This document shows, one piece after another, positions 11,907-22,892 of a stretch of 64,000 bases of DNA. Within the stretch, counting starts at the first letter, position 1; every line of letters starts with the position of its first letter. The notes beneath the pieces were generated by a model, which saw only the letters and a program-made list of their open reading frames with translations, made no database searches and was not told the origin of the DNA. Made by a program: the position numbers and the translations under genes. This stretch comes from Thalassia testudinum. Its lineage: Eukaryota; Streptophyta; Magnoliopsida; Alismatales; Hydrocharitaceae. The stretch covers positions 97,256,001 to 97,320,000 of the forward strand of contig JAZHRO010000073.1 of NCBI GenBank assembly GCA_037157565.1, written 5' to 3'.

Positions 11907-13375
11907 TGATTGCACAGCAATCATTGGCCCTAACTCGCCTGAATTAAGCTAAAACCTAGCTTAACATGAACATTGTGCATGCATACGCATCATATTCTGC
12001 ATCGTAGTTGATAGATGTGTATTATGTATTAAACTATGTTATTTGAGAGGTATTAATGATGGTAGGTAATTCAAGGCTGCAGATGACCGATCCAACCTTA
12101 TGGATCTGTTCGGAATAACGACGGGAGTCCAAGATCGCATCAATCAGACTCCCGTAGCACCCTAGGGATTCCGTAGAAGAGCAAGAGCCAAGAGGCAAAT
12201 TGAAGAAGATCCAAACCTCAGATGACAAATCCAACCATATGGATGGATCCGGATCGACGTTCGTAGTCGAACGATGTAGAAATCAACTTAATTAGAGGCC
12301 TACGTCATCAGATATAAAGAGAAGAAGAACGGACGGCCATGATGGCTCCATGTGGCACTATCGTAGCCACCCGTCGTAGTGGCCTCAACCCCTAAAGGTG
12401 GCTCGCCTAGTAGCGTGGGCTATTTTATCTTCATCCAACGTCCACGAACATGCCACAATACCACCTAGAACAGTTAAATATAAATATAATTATGTATGAC
12501 AGAGGTTTTGCGTAGCGCATTGGCTCGCACACGCGACCACGTTTGTGCGAGGCATGGGTTCGAGCTTTGCGCTGCGCAAAAATTGGTATGGGTCATGGGT
12601 GTACGTGTGCAGGCGGGCATGCATGATTGGAGGGCCCAGAGGCGTCCACATGGCGTGATCGCACGGGTTGTTGTGAGATTTGGAAGGTGTGAGAAGCACG
12701 CGTAGGATTTGAAAATGTACGGCTGAGATGATGAGGCAGAATTTGAAGCGAAAAACGTGAAGAACTGGTGCGGGATCACGGGAGTCGTGCGATGTGGATC
12801 TGAGGGCGTAGAATGCACCACATGGTAGCACCAGAATAAACCAACGAAGTAGAAGGATCTAGGGAAGGATTTGCATGAGAAAAAAAGCTTATAAAAGGAC
12901 ATAAGGGGCCCTCCCTTGAAAAACAACTCTCTCTCTGCTCTCTCATTCTCTTCTTCTTCTTCCTTCTTCTACCGCTCTCTCTTCTCCCTCTTCCCATCGT
13001 TTCTGCATTTTCGTCTGCAAAATCCATTGGGCCACCCTGTCGGATTGCCGCTACTCGTCTCAACCTCTTCAAAAGGCCACCATGGACCACCCATGGTGTC
13101 TTCATTCTGTTACAGTAGTAGTTTATTTACTTTATGTTTTATTCAAATACATTTATGATATGCAATTAATGTTGAAACTTTCTCCATGATATATATTGCA
13201 ATTCATTATCTTTGCTACTTAGTAATTAGATTTAGAATAAGTGCATGAAATCAAAAGTGCTTTCTACCTCCCTTTGGTATATCGGGACTCCTAGTTCTGT
13301 TAATTTCATTTGTCGAGATGTATTTCACTCTATACTACAACGTATTTATCTTTTACGCGATCTACGCCCCGAACA
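11907..13375 (+). repeat. 3' LTR of element A1
   Basis: Begins TGATTGCACAGCAATC directly after the PPT and ends CCCCGAACA at 13375. The terminal 70 bases (CTATACTACAACG...ACGCGATCTACG) match the F LTR end. A TATA box at 12888-12898 is followed by a CT-rich stretch, as in a U3/R/U5 layout. Frames at 12474-13158 on both strands are overlapping and low complexity, so I do not call genes. Confidence 0.8.
12888..12898 (+). promoter_or_regulatory. TATA box of the A1 3' LTR
   Basis: CTTATAAAAGG, 980 bases into the LTR, followed about 30 bases later by a CT-rich region. This is the expected LTR promoter layout. Confidence 0.55.
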
Positions 13376-13380
13376 GACAA

Positions 13381-14157
13381 CAACAGCTAGCCTCATCTCA
13401 TGGGCAACGCATGCAACAGGCTGCCTGCACCTCCTCACCTCACCACAGCCAACAGCACGGCCGTGTCTCCCCTTCCATGCACGGCCAGTAGTGCGTCCGC
13501 AAGTGTAGGATGCTCGCACCTCCTCACCTGTGCACATCTCCATGCACACAACCTTCGTGCGCACCACGCGTGCCCATGCAGTCTCCAGCAATGCCGTGCC
13601 CTCTCACCCCCATTCCCAGTGTTCAGCATTGCTCTCGCCACCTGCGGACACCTCCAACGCATGCAGCAGGTAGAGCGCACATCCCTCTCACCTCCTGCGC
13701 ACACCTCCAGTGCACGTGCATCCTCCTACGCCTCCTCGCCTATAGCTTGCACATCGAGCTGCTTTACAGCAGCAGCAACCAACCCACCACCGCTGCCCCT
13801 CTCTGCTTCATCCGACCGATTTCAGTCACGCCACACCTCGCCGCCACCACCATCGGGTGCACGAAGGCCTCGCCTACGTCTGATGAAGACCACGCCACCA
13901 ATCATCTCCTCCATCGTGCGTGAGAACCAACAAAGGAAATGCTCTTTTTCTTGTGGCATTACTAATTACATTTCATTTCCATTGTAAGAGTGAGATTTTT
14001 GAATTTATTAATTAAATATTGTGGCTAATTTATGCAAGTGACCTTCCTCTTTCTCATAAATGCCATTTCAACATGATCTCTTGTTTCCTTAATCTGAAGG
14101 TGGATTTGGCTCGATTTCTTGATGAAATTAATAGTGAACATTGGTTTTTGACCCTTA
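13381..14157 (+). repeat. Remnant H, left part: old D/E-type LTR sequence
   Basis: GC-rich, CA/CT-biased sequence like the R/U5 part of the D and E LTRs. It continues after solo LTR G into 15962-16115, where a D-type U5 end is visible. The U3 part would lie left of A1, beyond the window. A sense frame of 195 codons (13400-13987) overlaps a second of 137 codons in another frame, which points to base composition rather than coding. Confidence 0.45.
14153..14157. repeat. Target-site duplication of solo LTR G, left copy
   Basis: CCTTA, repeated exactly at 15962-15966. Confidence 0.85.
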
Positions 14158-15961
14158 TGATACAGAGAGTTTCACTTATTTAAAATAGCAATAGAATGAT
14201 TTATCGTTGTAATTTACGTAGTGGAAATCTCTCAATCAAAGATTAAAATAGATATTAATTTAAACCACAATAAAAAGGTCGCATCCACAAGGAGGATCGA
14301 TCCAAATAAACTCATGAATAAAGTGCCATCATGTTCGTAAACACATTCGCAAATTCAATTTAATGAATTTTCTACTCTAAATTTCACTTTGAATTTCATG
14401 AGAAGTTCAAGGCTATTTATGTAATTTTCACATCAGGAATCAAGCTTCCAAAAATATGTACATGATTCATGTGTAGTGGCATATCATGTAATTTCGAATT
14501 GCATGCAACTCTGAACCCAATTTCAATGACAAACAATGTGCGTAACAGAAGTCAATCAAATATGCGAAAAAGATAAGTGCATTGTCATAATTCACCATAA
14601 TAATTTAATCAAAAATAAAGAAATAGCATAGTTGACAATGGCATTGGGTGTAACTTTTAATTGACACTTTCCCTGCAGCAAAACAGGGGAAGAGTTCCCC
14701 TTGCTTAAATGCGGAGGAGAAGGCGCGGCTGGAGGCACGAAGCTCTGAGGAGGTCGAGGAAGGCGAGGCCTTTCTAATGAAGGTCACGACGATGGGAACT
14801 GTAGCCAGAGCTCTCGCCGGCGACGAGAAGGGGCGGCGGTGGTGTCTACGGGTCGCCGGTGCGTGGGTTGTTGACAGCGGCAGTTGTGGATGTGAGTGGC
14901 CTCGTAAGAGTGAGGAGAGTTCAACAGTGTCGATGGAGTGGAGATTGGAGGCCTTTAGACGTGGCTGCGTGGAGGTGGTTGAAAGCCACTTTGGGTTCCT
15001 TTCTGTTCGTTGAGAAGAAGAAGAAGAAGACTCGGCTATGCGCTTGGTGACTGGTGCACGCTCGGGCACGCGGAAGGTGCTGTGCACGTGAAGTGGTAGG
15101 TGCACACATGGGCAAGCACAAGGTTTCTACGTGTGTGCGGGAAGCGATGACGGCACCCAGAGAAGATACTGCTACTGGCGACACTCTCATGCATGTGCAT
15201 GCGAGGAGCATGGGTAGTAGCTGCGCGGAGGTGGATGGGTGCACGCACTTCGGCTGCACATGCATGCAGCTGAAGCATGAGCTTTGCTTGATGCTGGTAT
15301 GCATGGAAGGTGATGCATTAAGGAGGGGTGGCTGCATGCGATGATGGTGGATGGTGCACGCTACACACAAGGGTGCACATGTTGTCGGTTGCATAGAGGC
15401 TGCATGTGGCCGCGGGTCAACGATGGAGAAGAAGCCGATGAGGGTAGATGCATGCAGTGCATGGCTATTGGGTTAAGGTGAGGGGTGGGGGAACGGTGGA
15501 TGGTGGCGCTTGTACTGTCACCACGAGAGCTTGCAGTGGTGCAGAGGAGGAAGGAAGTGTGCTTAAAGATCATGGTGCAAGCTTCGGCCACGGTGTTGGC
15601 TCTGTTTCACCGTAGAGGAGATGGCCCCTCGAAGGGGAAAAGAGAGAGATAGAGATCCTCCCCCCCCTTGGCGTGGCCATTCCTTTCTTAAAAAAAAATC
15701 CTACAGTTGAGAGAAAATGGGAAGAGGTTGTTTCAACCGATCATTTCAACTTTGACGATACCAACACATAAAAAATATATATATATATAAGTAATATGTC
15801 AACAAATGATCAATGGATCATATGCATTGGGTTAAAAATACAGGAATGTCAAAATTAGAGTTTAATTAATATTCTAGTGTAATGCGCGCTCGAAATGTAG
15901 TTCAATTCCCAACTTGAGTGTTCTTAAGCATAATTAGTAGTCCAATAAATTGGACTCATCA
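14158..15961 (-). repeat. Solo LTR G (D/E superfamily), with target-site duplication
   Basis: On the minus strand it starts TGATGAGTCCAATTTATTGG (compare TGATAAGTCCACTT in D and E) and ends CTGTATCA. The inner end shows the family's GGATCGATCCTCCTTGTGGA and TTACAACGATAAATC signatures. Both sides carry CCTTA (14153-14157 and 15962-15966), and no PBS, PPT or internal sequence follows, so it is a solo LTR left by LTR-LTR recombination. Purine-rich pieces around 15600-15690 match the E LTR R region. Minus-strand frames at 14605-15105 and 14921-15394 are low-complexity LTR frames. Confidence 0.85.
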
Positions 15962-15966
15962 CCTTA
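15962..15966. repeat. Target-site duplication of solo LTR G, right copy
   Basis: CCTTA, the partner of 14153-14157. Confidence 0.85.
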
Positions 15967-16115
15967 CAAGTTTGTAATAGCCAATGCCTCCTTGTGGACA
16001 TGACCTGCTCCTCATTGAGTGGTTATTTTAATTATTTTGATTAGTCGATTTTCCACTACTTAGAAATACAACGATAAATCGTCTTAATCATCATTTTTGA
16101 AAGTGAAATTTACTA
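15962..16115 (+). repeat. Remnant H, right part: U5 end of a D-type LTR
   Basis: TAGTCGATTTTCCACTACTT and TACAACGATAAATCGTC match the D LTR end (about 53340-53390) on the plus strand. No primer-binding site follows, so the end point is approximate. Confidence 0.5.
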
Positions 16116-17439
16116 ATCATCCCCCTTCTTACTCTCCCTCTCTACTTCAATTCCAACTCCTTAACCTTCACTTTCATCCACTACATCACTGTCTCCCCCT
16201 CCATCTTCCTTAGCATCGATGAAGCTTCGGCAATGTCGCATGCCCACTACACTCCACCAATCCGCCCACCCCAACACCCCAAAGCCCCACCTTACGCCTC
16301 CAACCAAAAGCCCTCACCAAATTTCATCATCCACTCACTCCATGACTCCACCGAACAACCCATCCTCTGTCTGCCTTCTCCGACTTTGCCACTTCACCAC
16401 ACACACCTTCGCGCGATGCCATGATCACCACTACACTCGTCAGCGATCAACGAACCTTATGAGTATATTTGACAAGGCTGGAAGAACATATTCTTGATTT
16501 TAGGTAAGGAACTGGAGCTCCACCATCATCGTTGTCATCTTCAGCTCAGATTGCCCCTCTTCGACCATAGCTAGACTCGAGACCACATCCAATCGATGTG
16601 GCTTCATCTTCTAAGGGCATATACAACACTAATTGAGCAAAGCATCAGTTGCAGTTGCCACAATTTAGCTAGCAGCATACCCTTCAATTGTGTGAAGAAG
16701 ACAGCTCCAGTTTAGTCCCACATCTTGTGGGAATAATCTAGAGAGATGCATAAATTGATTTGTTGCCATAGCCTCGTTGCCTAGTACACGGGGGGTCAGG
16801 TCCCCATGCACGCCCTCACCCATGCGCTTTCACTCCTCACCCACGACCATTGCCCATGGGTCTGGACCCTTATCTGTGACCCGTATACCCGACTGCCCAT
16901 AACCCAGTTCTGAGATGAGGAAAGAGGCAAAATTCTAAGGAGAGTGGGGGAGGGTTCTGCTCTAGGATTCATGTCCTCAAGATGTGTGCATGACCTACTT
17001 AACACTTAGCATTTTTAGAGGTTGGTTGCTTATGCTTGAGATGTTGGCTCTAAGGCCCTGTTCTGAGGCTTAACCCTTATGGTCTCTATGGCCTTGTACT
17101 AAGGATTGGCAACTTTAAGTCATCTGGATTGCTTGGTTGACGTCTGATATTGTGCACTTATTTGAGATTGGTATTAGCATAGAATTGGGAGATAAGTGGT
17201 TCAAAGACAACTGTTGGAATATTTGGCTTATTTGATTACATTGAACATGTGCTTAAATATGGGGATTTAAGTGGTGATTCAAATCACCATTATTTTAAGC
17301 TTTTATTCCTTTTATCCCATGATATTTTGAGATACAATTTGGGCAGATCTTGAATATATTTCTACGTATAATATTCATTGAACATCTTTTTTATACTTAA
17401 TTGATTGTGCTCATTATTTCTGAATTTGATTAGTGCATG
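16116..17439. other. Unassigned stretch, probably the A2 5' LTR
   Basis: CT-rich and then mixed sequence without a credible gene. Position and the U5-like end that follows suggest a decayed LTR, but no TG start, TATA box or duplicate was found. Small frames at 16219-16497 and 16796-17005 are unsupported. Confidence 0.3.
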
Positions 17440-17567
17440 AATTCCATATTTTCTCCCTGCGAACGACCTCGGACTCATTTTCTATTTTCGGGCACACTCT
17501 ATAAATTTAAATGTTGTAAAGCGATTTTGTCGACTATACTATGATATGCATGTCATAAATCGTCACA
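17440..17567 (+). repeat. U5 end of the A2 5' LTR
   Basis: CGGACTCATTTTCTATTTTC and CTATACTATGATATG align with the A1 and F LTR ends (CGGGACTC..., CTATACTACAACG). The bases just after (near 17568-17590, ATGCTCACAATAGCCAGG) look like a badly decayed tRNA-Asp primer-binding site. Confidence 0.45.
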
Positions 17568-17604
17568 AAATGCTCACAATAGCCAGGCCTCGACCTACTT
17601 ATTT

Positions 17605-19740
17605 GTGATACCACCCAACCAGATTGACATCTCCTCCGACTCTTCTACTTCTAAGCCCAGATCTCCTTCATCTACATCCTTGGAGAATCACAAAGAAGAA
17701 GAACCCAATCTCCAAAATCAGCTACAACACCTCAATGATCTGTTTCAGGCATTCATGAACCCTCCACAATGCCCTCAGATGCAAGATCATTACATTCTTG
17801 CTACTGTGGTGATCGAACCTTAGGTGCAAATCCTGGCTGGAGGACTTGATACTAAACTCAAGTCAAATCTGATTCATGCTATCCCAAAATTCCACGGCTT
17901 GAACTCCGAAGATCCCTTCTAGCACATCAAACAACTGAAACATCTGGCCTCGACCTTTTGGTCACCTATTCATAATCGGGACATCCTACTCATGAAGATG
18001 TTCTCCTTCTCCCTCTTGGATAAAGTTGCCAATTGGTATCAGACTCTGACCCATCCAATCAATACATTGGAGGAACTCCAATTTGAATTCTTGAAGAAAT
18101 TCTTCCCAATTGGTCAGACAAATGTTTTGAGGCACCAGATCGAGCACTTCACGCAGAATGCAGGAGAACCACATCATGAGGCATGGGACCGCTTTTGGGG
18201 TCTCATGTGGAAATGCCCCCTTCACGAAGTTCCTAAATGGGAACAAGTACAGTATTTTTACTAGGGACTACATGAGGAATCAGGTTCTTTGTCAATGCAA
18301 CCTGTGGTGGCAACATCATTGGTCAACATGAAGATACTATTTGGGAGATTCTCAAGAACATGTGCGAGAACTCCATAAACAATGAATCTATTAGTGTGTT
18401 CGACCGGACGACCAAACGTGCATTGACAAACACATGAGGGGCACATGAGACTCAAGGCTGATCCGTATCCGTCTATCTAGAATTGATGGCCAGTAGCCTA
18501 GATAAGGTCTTGATCATCGAGAAAAAGCTGGACGAATTGACTGGACATCGGCAGAGAGCCATTGCCGCACAACAGAACACATATGCTCAACCGCCCTCAT
18601 GCAGGGAGGTTGTGCAAAACATTTACCACCACTCTCACCAGGGGATGGACTCATATCCTCCCTCGTCTGATCCTGGTTTCGGAGGAAACTCTGAACCCAC
18701 CTACTCTAGTTAGGGGAACTCTGAACCCTCATATTCTAACTTCTTTGGAGTTCCTCAGACCTGCGAGGATCTCAATGCTAGCCAGAATGATCCATTCTCT
18801 TACACCTATAACCCTAGATGGTTAGGGAATAATCAGAACCTGAAATCTCAATTCCAACCTCGACCATAAGCTTCGTGCCCATATCAATCCACTCAGCCTA
18901 GTCCCAATCCAAATTTGCAATCTGGGCCATCAAGGGAAGATCGAATGACTTTGATTCTACAAACCCTGGCTGACATTCAAAAGATCAATGTAGTTATGAA
19001 GAAATAGCACAAGGATGAGATCATAGAGGTTCGAAATCAGCTCTCATAGATGGCTAGGTCTCGCCAACCTAGTACACTCCCGTCTCAACCTCTGCCGAAT
19101 TCAAATAACATGCCAAACTAGATGCGCGTTATGTACCTGAATCAGGGCCAAGCTTACTACGTTTATCAGGCCCTGTCTGCTCTATCACCCGATGGGATGG
19201 AGGCTTCGCCATCATTTTTGAGATACCAGCAGCAACCACCTCTTTTGCCGACTCCGAACTCAAACTAGGCAGGCCTTAATTCTGTTACCACCCATAGTGG
19301 CAAAGCGACTTAGGATCCACCTTATCCTAGCCACTCGAAACCTAGTAGTTCAGAGCCTAACCTTAGAATGGCTATTCAAGATACCCCCATCCTAGATCAA
19401 GAACCTAAACCAATCCTAGAGGAACCTACAGCGGTTCCATTTCCTGAGGCCTTGACGAAAGGAAAGAGGAAACCCAAACCAGTGGCACTTGAGGAAGATC
19501 TGGTCAAGATCTTTGAGCAAGTCCAGATATATATCCCCTTGATGGATGAGATCCGCCACGTACTGGCTTATGCGAGATTTCTGAAGGATTTATGTACACC
19601 GAAGCGCAACCTGCTAAACAAAGATGGGAGCTCGATCAAATTGTCTGAGCAAGTCAGCTCAATCATTTTAAGCAAGCTCCAGCAAAAAGCAAAAGAACTT
19701 GGCACCCTATTGATCTCCTGTAAGATCAGCAACCTATAAT
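17605..19740 (+). pseudogene. gag: Degenerate gag of element A2
   Basis: The gag core is clear at 17992-18264: MFSFSLLDKVANWYQ, FLKKFFPIGQTNVLRHQIE, then an in-frame TAG at 18262. A linker with YTYNPRW (about 18800) follows, then the pre-protease segment (19368-19739) with LVKIFEQVQIYIPLMDEIRH and LPFPEALTK-like sequence. The N-terminal part has an in-frame stop at 17821. Frames shift between 18264 and 18483, so the product cannot be made. Same layout as the A1 gag, but clearly a different family. Confidence 0.8.
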
Positions 19741-20400
19741 TCGATTGAGCCTTCTTTGATTTAGGAGCCTCCAGGAACTAGTCCCTACATCCCTACTAGA
19801 CCCTTTTAAGGAAACTGAGCTGAGACCGATTGAGGTGACTTTTCAGCTAGCAGACAGATCAATCAAGTCACCAAGAGGAGTTCTCGAGGATTTTCTAGTT
19901 AGGATTCGATATTTCTTTTTTCTAATAGTCTTCATCGTATTAGATATGGATACTCCTGAAAACCTAAGGAACACACCGATCATCCTAGGGAGACTATTCC
20001 TAGCCATAGCTAGGGAAAATATCAACTGTGAAGAGGGCCAAATTGAGTTGAAATTTGGGAACAAGACTCAGAAGATTGATATCTTTAAGGCCTAGAAAGG
20101 AATAAACTATGGGGCAATCGAAGAAGTATGTGACATCAGTTCTGTGGTTGAGGACCTATTTACATATGAGAACCCGATTATCCCCGATCCTCAACCTCGA
20201 GAATTTCTTTACCCACAGATAGAGGAGCCCAGAGCTGACCCAGATTCACCCATACTCCCACTTTATCTTTTGAGGCCCATCCTGAACCCCCATCCGCTAT
20301 TGAAAAACTGGTATTGGAACTGAAGCCCCTCCCATATCATCTGAAATACATCTTCTTGGGTTCCAATCAAATGTTTCCTGTGATTATCAATTCCTAACTC
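19741..20400 (+). pseudogene. pol: Degenerate protease and PR-RT linker of A2
   Basis: The active-site loop FFDLGAS is readable at about 19752-19772. Then come TFQLADRSIKSPRGVLEDFL, VLDMDTPENLRNTPIILGR and ENINCEEGQIELKFGNK up to a stop at 20093. The linker motif ELKPLPYHLKYIFLGSN appears at about 20320-20365. Several stops and frame changes make it inactive. Confidence 0.75.
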
Positions 20401-20479
20401 ACACCTGATTTGGAAACAAAGCTGATTTCTATCTCCAGCAGCATTGAAGAGCCATCGGATGGACTCTCGATGATCTGAC

Positions 20480-21096
20480 TAGGATGAGTCCCTCGTATTG
20501 CACACACCGTATCTACACTGAAGAGGGCTCACGACCATCTCAAGAAATGCAGAGATGGCTCAATCCGAATCTTCAAGAGGTCATGAAGAAAGAGATCATC
20601 AAGTGGTTAGATGCTGATATCATCTACCCAATCTCTGACAATTACTAGGTGAGCCAGATCCAAGTTGTTCCTAGGAAGGTAGGGTACATCGTTATTACGA
20701 CTAAATCTAAAGAGACCATCCAGACTCTCATTGTGAATTCGTGGAGAGTCTGCATAGACTATCAGAAACTGAATGCCTCCACGAAGAAAGATCATTTCTT
20801 GCTTTCGTTCATTGATCAGATTCTCGAGAAACTAAAGGGAAATCAATTTTTCTATTTCCTGGATGGATACTCCAGATATAATCAGGTGGCATTTCATCAC
20901 GAAGATAAGGAAAAGACCACCTTTACCTACCCCTATAGTACGTACACATTCTGTAGGATGCCTTTTGGGCTATGCAATGCACCCGCCACATTGCAATGGT
21001 GCATGCTAGCCATATTCTCGGATATGGTAGGCAATTACCTTGAAGTCTTCATGGATGACTTCTAGGTATTCGGTGAATCTTTCGATGACTACCTCT
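20480..21096 (+). pseudogene. pol: N-terminal part of the A2 reverse transcriptase, cut by element E
   Basis: After RWLNPNLQEVMKKEIIKWLD come VCIDYQKLNASTKKDHFLLS, FLDGYSRYNQ, MPFGLCNAPATLQW and the catalytic EVFMDDF, followed at once by a TAG (21064). The frame runs on to FGESFDDYLL, where the E 3' LTR begins. Reading on from 38249 gives LHLVQILKRC, the natural continuation, which proves the interruption. Confidence 0.85.
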
Positions 21097-22661
21097 TGAC
21101 GAGCTGATCTTCACTTTTGTTAAATTTTTAAACATAAACTGACGTATTATTGTAAAGCTTCTGTGGGGGAAAATCGACTATCAAAACATTTAATATTTCT
21201 AACCACAGTGATTAAGTCGTATCCACAAGGAGGATCGAGCGAAATAAACTCATTATTATCAAAATCCACTATTCCCTCTTTATTTCCCTAAAAATCAAAT
21301 TAAGATTCCTTTTAAACTAACTAATCAATAACATGATATGCTAGAATCGTCACTATGCAAAACAAGAGGGAGATGCTCATAAAATCACTAGAATAAAATA
21401 TTATTATCTAAAAATTCAAAATAGCAGCAATGGCAGTTAATGTAAATATTAATTCCTCACAAAATAGAGCTTTTGCTCTCTCTCTTCCTCACAAGCATGG
21501 AGGAGGGGCCGCCGACCGGCCTGCAAACTGTGGATGTGCACCGGAGGATGGGTATTGACATGGTGGTGACGGGCGGTAGATGATCGCTGGAGGCAATTGG
21601 TCGGAGGAAGAATGGCCAGCCAAAGGTGTGTGAGCAATGGCCGTGAGCGGCTTGTTGCGCTAGAGGAGAGGCACGGTTGGCCGTCACGACTCTCAAGGAA
21701 GGTGCAGTGGAGCTTCGTCATTGACTTGGTCGTGTTGGCATCGAGAAAGAAGGTCGACGAAGTCAGAAGGCATTGCTGCTTGTTGCGGCATTTTGGGTTC
21801 TTTTGTGAGATGGAAGGGTGGAACAAGGGGTGGTTTGAAGGAGAGGAGGAGATGAAGGAATAGGTTGTGGGTTTTGGGGTTCTGGTGAGGATAGTGAGGC
21901 GTGATGCTGATCTGCAGCAAGGAAGGTGATGAAGGTGAGGGGGAGGGGGGAAGGACGGCGATGGTGTTGGGCTGAGTTGCAGGTGCTGGTGGTGGTGGGT
22001 CACATAGAGAAAGAAGAGGAAGAAGATGAAGGTGATGCGCTTAGGTGATGGTGGTGGTGTGCGTGTGCACCCGGTCACAGTGCACACATGATTGGCAGCA
22101 TTGAGGGCACTACAGAGTATGCAAATTCCATGGTGCAAGCTTGTTTCACGACGTACGTAGGTTCCACAGTGTAGGCAATGGAGGAGGATGGAGGAGATCC
22201 CCACAGCGGGGCCGGAAGATCTCTCTCTGTTGGCCCTCTCTCCTTTTAATAGTCCCCTAGTTTGTTCCTTCGGTCACCAACTTCTTCAACCACTAGCGAA
22301 CATTGTGAGTGGTTGAAACTAATCCATAAGTATTGGCCGATCTTTATCAGACGTCTTACTTCATCATCAGGCGTCTTAAATAATGTAAAGTCAAGGAATT
22401 TGTCCTGGTAATTCCCAGACGTCCATCCTTAGCTCCAAACGTCTTATAAATGTAGAAATGTCATGTGAACTCTTGTACCTAACCTGCATTCATAAAATAA
22501 ATTACATTATCATAACATATGTTATTAAATGAAAAATTAGAACATAAAATTAAATGCAGGCTAAGGTAAATTACCATTTAACTCCTACTCAATTAATAAT
22601 TAAGGATAACTAATTAAAGAGTACTTAAGCCAAATAATGATCAACTAAAGTGGACTTATCA
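21097..22661 (-). repeat. 3' LTR of element E
   Basis: On the minus strand it starts TGATAAGTCCACTTTAGTTG at 22661 and ends GAGCTCGTCA-like at 21097. It contains an extra block of about 150 bases (near 21550-21720) absent from the 5' LTR. U3 carries repeated GACGTC-type motifs (22348-22445). A weak TATA (CTATTAAAAGG, near 22240-22250) precedes a purine-rich R region. Confidence 0.85.
21449..22204 (-). other. Open frame inside the E 3' LTR, same sense as the element
   Basis: A 251-codon frame starting about 40 bases after the weak TATA. It is rich in His, Ser, Pro and Thr, with a hydrophobic stretch ITFIFFLFFLYV. The 5' LTR keeps an equivalent frame (37191-37673) that ends at the same aligned TAA, and the two differ by an in-frame block of about 50 codons. 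The base composition makes long frames likely by chance, so this may not be a gene. Confidence 0.2.
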
Positions 22662-22676
22662 AATGCCCCTATGCCT
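22662..22676 (-). promoter_or_regulatory. Polypurine tract of element E
   Basis: The minus strand reads CTTAGGCATAGGGGCATT just before the LTR start TGATAAGTCC. D has the same with GGCATGGGGGTATT. Confidence 0.75.
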
Positions 22677-22892
22677 AAGTTTTGCTAGTCCTGAGCAAAA
22701 ATGAAAAGTAATAGAAGTAATCAAAAGATTTCTTCTTTCCTTATTCCAAAAATTTAGAGATCCTGACAAATGTGAAGTGATAGTAACCTAGGTAACGGAT
22801 CAAAGTGAAAATAACCAACTTACATTTGCAGTTCATACTTATTCCTTGGTAAATATTTCTATCAGGATAGGCAACTACTTCCCTTGGGGATA
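22677..22892 (-). other. 3' non-coding region of E, distal part
   Basis: Matches inverted D at about 58063-58280, including TAAATATTTCTATCRGGATA. It ends where the element B LTR begins. No gene. Confidence 0.7.

Larger units (their letters stand above)
4319..13375 (+). mobile_element. Element A1: Athila-like Ty3/gypsy gag-pol retrotransposon, 5' end displaced
   Basis: The order gag, protease, RT, RNase H, integrase, 3' non-coding region, PPT, 3' LTR is complete on the plus strand apart from the 5' LTR and leader, which element F separates off. RT and integrase motifs and the gag motif YNPGW...HPNFAW are typical of the Athila lineage. Many stops and a few frameshifts show that it is long dead. 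The 3' LTR ends at 13375; the 5 bases after it, gacaa, are the likely target site. Confidence 0.85.
16116..21096 (+). mobile_element. Element A2, left part: Athila-like gag, protease and N-terminal RT
   Basis: Holds a probable 5' LTR remnant, gag, protease and the RT palm up to FGESFDDYLL. Element E then interrupts the RT, which resumes at 38249. The start near 16116 is a guess; I cannot see a clear LTR start. Confidence 0.7.

Noticed and set aside
12474..13158. Cluster of overlapping ORFs on both strands
   Set aside because: Sits in the A1 3' LTR around its TATA box; overlapping frames and simple composition.
13376..13990. Ala/Ser/His-rich protein gene of 195 codons
   Set aside because: At least three frames are open over the same GC-rich LTR-like stretch; no splice signals, domain or conservation seen.
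14605..15394. Minus-strand ORFs of 157 and 166 codons
   Set aside because: Inside solo LTR G, overlapping in different frames, Ser/His/Thr-rich.
21092..21096. Exact target duplication of element E
   Set aside because: CCTCT versus CCTTC match only partly; accepted as an insertion site because the RT frame rejoins, but not as a clean duplication.
21449..22204. Possible host gene (251 codons)
   Set aside because: Lies wholly inside the E 3' LTR and is repeated in the 5' LTR; no domain, low-complexity His/Ser/Pro composition.
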